DNA of 5,801 bases from Trueperaceae bacterium. Its GTDB lineage: Bacteria > Deinococcota > Deinococci > Deinococcales > Trueperaceae. Below the pieces are notes generated by a model that was given only the letters and a program-made list of their open reading frames with translations, did no database searches and was not told the DNA's origin. The DNA is taken from the NCBI GenBank assembly GCA_007130355.1, contig SLSQ01000250.1, positions 1-5,801 on the forward strand, written 5' to 3'. The position numbers were made by a program, and so were the translations under genes. Shown here piece after piece: positions 5,681 through 5,801 of the stretch. Numbering within the stretch: position 1 is the first letter of the stretch; each line of letters opens with the position of its first letter.

Positions 5681-5765
5681 TGGTGCGAGGAGCGGGGCTC
5701 GAACCCGCACGGACAAAGCCACCAGATCCTAAGTCTGGCGCGTCTACCAATTCCGCCATCCTCGC
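5681..5765 (-). tRNA. tRNA-Leu, anticodon UAG (reads CUA and related CUN codons)
   Basis: The acceptor stem GCGAGGA (5765-5759) pairs fully with TCCTCGC (5691-5685), followed by discriminator A (5684) and a genome-encoded CCA (5683-5681). The D region GCGGAATTGGTAGACGCGC is the standard leucine type. The anticodon stem CCAGA/TCTGG encloses the loop CTTAGGA, giving anticodon TAG at 5731-5729. A long variable arm of 13 bases (class II, as in Leu, Ser and Tyr) precedes the T arm GCGGG-TTCGAGC-CCCGC. Every stem pairs, so it looks functional. It lies directly upstream of tig on the same strand; its promoter is probably beyond the right edge of the window. Confidence 0.96.
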
Positions 5766-5773
5766 ACGCGGCG

Positions 5774-5791
5774 CATCCGTCGTTCCTTTCG
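5774..5791 (-). repeat. Near-copy of the tig ribosome-binding site and start codon, upstream of the tRNA
   Basis: CGAAAGGAACGACGGATG on the minus strand differs from the tig start region CGAAAGGACGCCGGATG (5590-5574) by one inserted base and one substitution. The two ATGs are exactly 200 bases apart. From this ATG (5776) a 10-codon frame runs MRRVRGWRNW and stops at TAG (5746-5744) within the tRNA D-loop, so it is not a credible gene as it stands. The remaining sequence to the window edge (5792-5801) shows nothing recognisable. Confidence 0.4.
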
Positions 5792-5801
5792 GCGGACCGG
5801 C

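Noticed and set aside
4446..5732. A 428-codon plus-strand open frame opposite tig
   Set aside because: Low-complexity Leu/Val/Asp/Arg mirror of the trigger factor codons that also runs into the tRNA; no domain and no start signal.
5577..5759. N-terminal extension of trigger factor beginning MAELVDAPDLGSGG
   Set aside because: This is the well-known false translation of a tRNA-Leu gene; the true start at 5576 has a Shine-Dalgarno and the family N-terminus.
1..5801. Search for CRISPR repeats, insertion sequences, attachment sites, toxin-antitoxin pairs or a novel defence locus
   Set aside because: All long stretches are explained by conserved housekeeping genes, spacers are at most about 100 bp, the tRNA is intact with no duplicated 3' end within the window, and composition is even throughout.

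Overview
The window is uniformly GC-rich (roughly 70% by eye, codon third positions almost always G or C) and densely coding. It looks like a chromosomal housekeeping region, not an island: there are no transposases, phage genes, CRISPR repeats or composition breaks. A TAGGGT-type -10 box, GTG starts and the order tRNA-Leu / tig / clpP / clpX fit a high-GC bacterium, most likely an actinomycete relative. A deep-branching class such as Thermoleophilia is a guess from gene content. No taxonomic marker is decisive.

Left half, plus strand: the C-terminal part of an M23 (LytM-type) cell-wall peptidase enters from the left edge and stops at 551. A textbook sigma-70 promoter overlaps its stop codon and drives a two-gene unit: an Rrf2/IscR-type regulator with three cysteines (590-1042) and a class I cysteine desulfurase (1064-2254). 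This is a sulfur / iron-sulfur supply module with its probable sensor, but no scaffold (iscU/sufU) or mnmA follows. A hairpin abuts the desulfurase stop.

Right half, minus strand, convergent with the first unit: tRNA-Leu(UAG) (5765-5681), trigger factor tig (5576-4266), clpP (4177-3560) and clpX (3558-2350). This is the protein-quality-control cluster: trigger factor receives nascent chains at the ribosome, and ClpX unfolds tagged or damaged proteins and feeds them to the ClpP chamber. clpP and clpX are one base apart and surely co-translated. tig and clpP are separated by 88 bp holding a very strong 22-bp hairpin.

I found no undescribed system. The points worth a second look are details in known families: an IscR-like regulator with Glu where the fourth iron ligand usually sits, probable leaderless starts for that regulator and possibly for clpP, a trigger factor whose PPIase domain has lost its active-site signature, an unusual active-site rim in ClpP, the tig-clpP hairpin, and a near-duplicate of the tig start region lying 200 bp upstream next to the tRNA.
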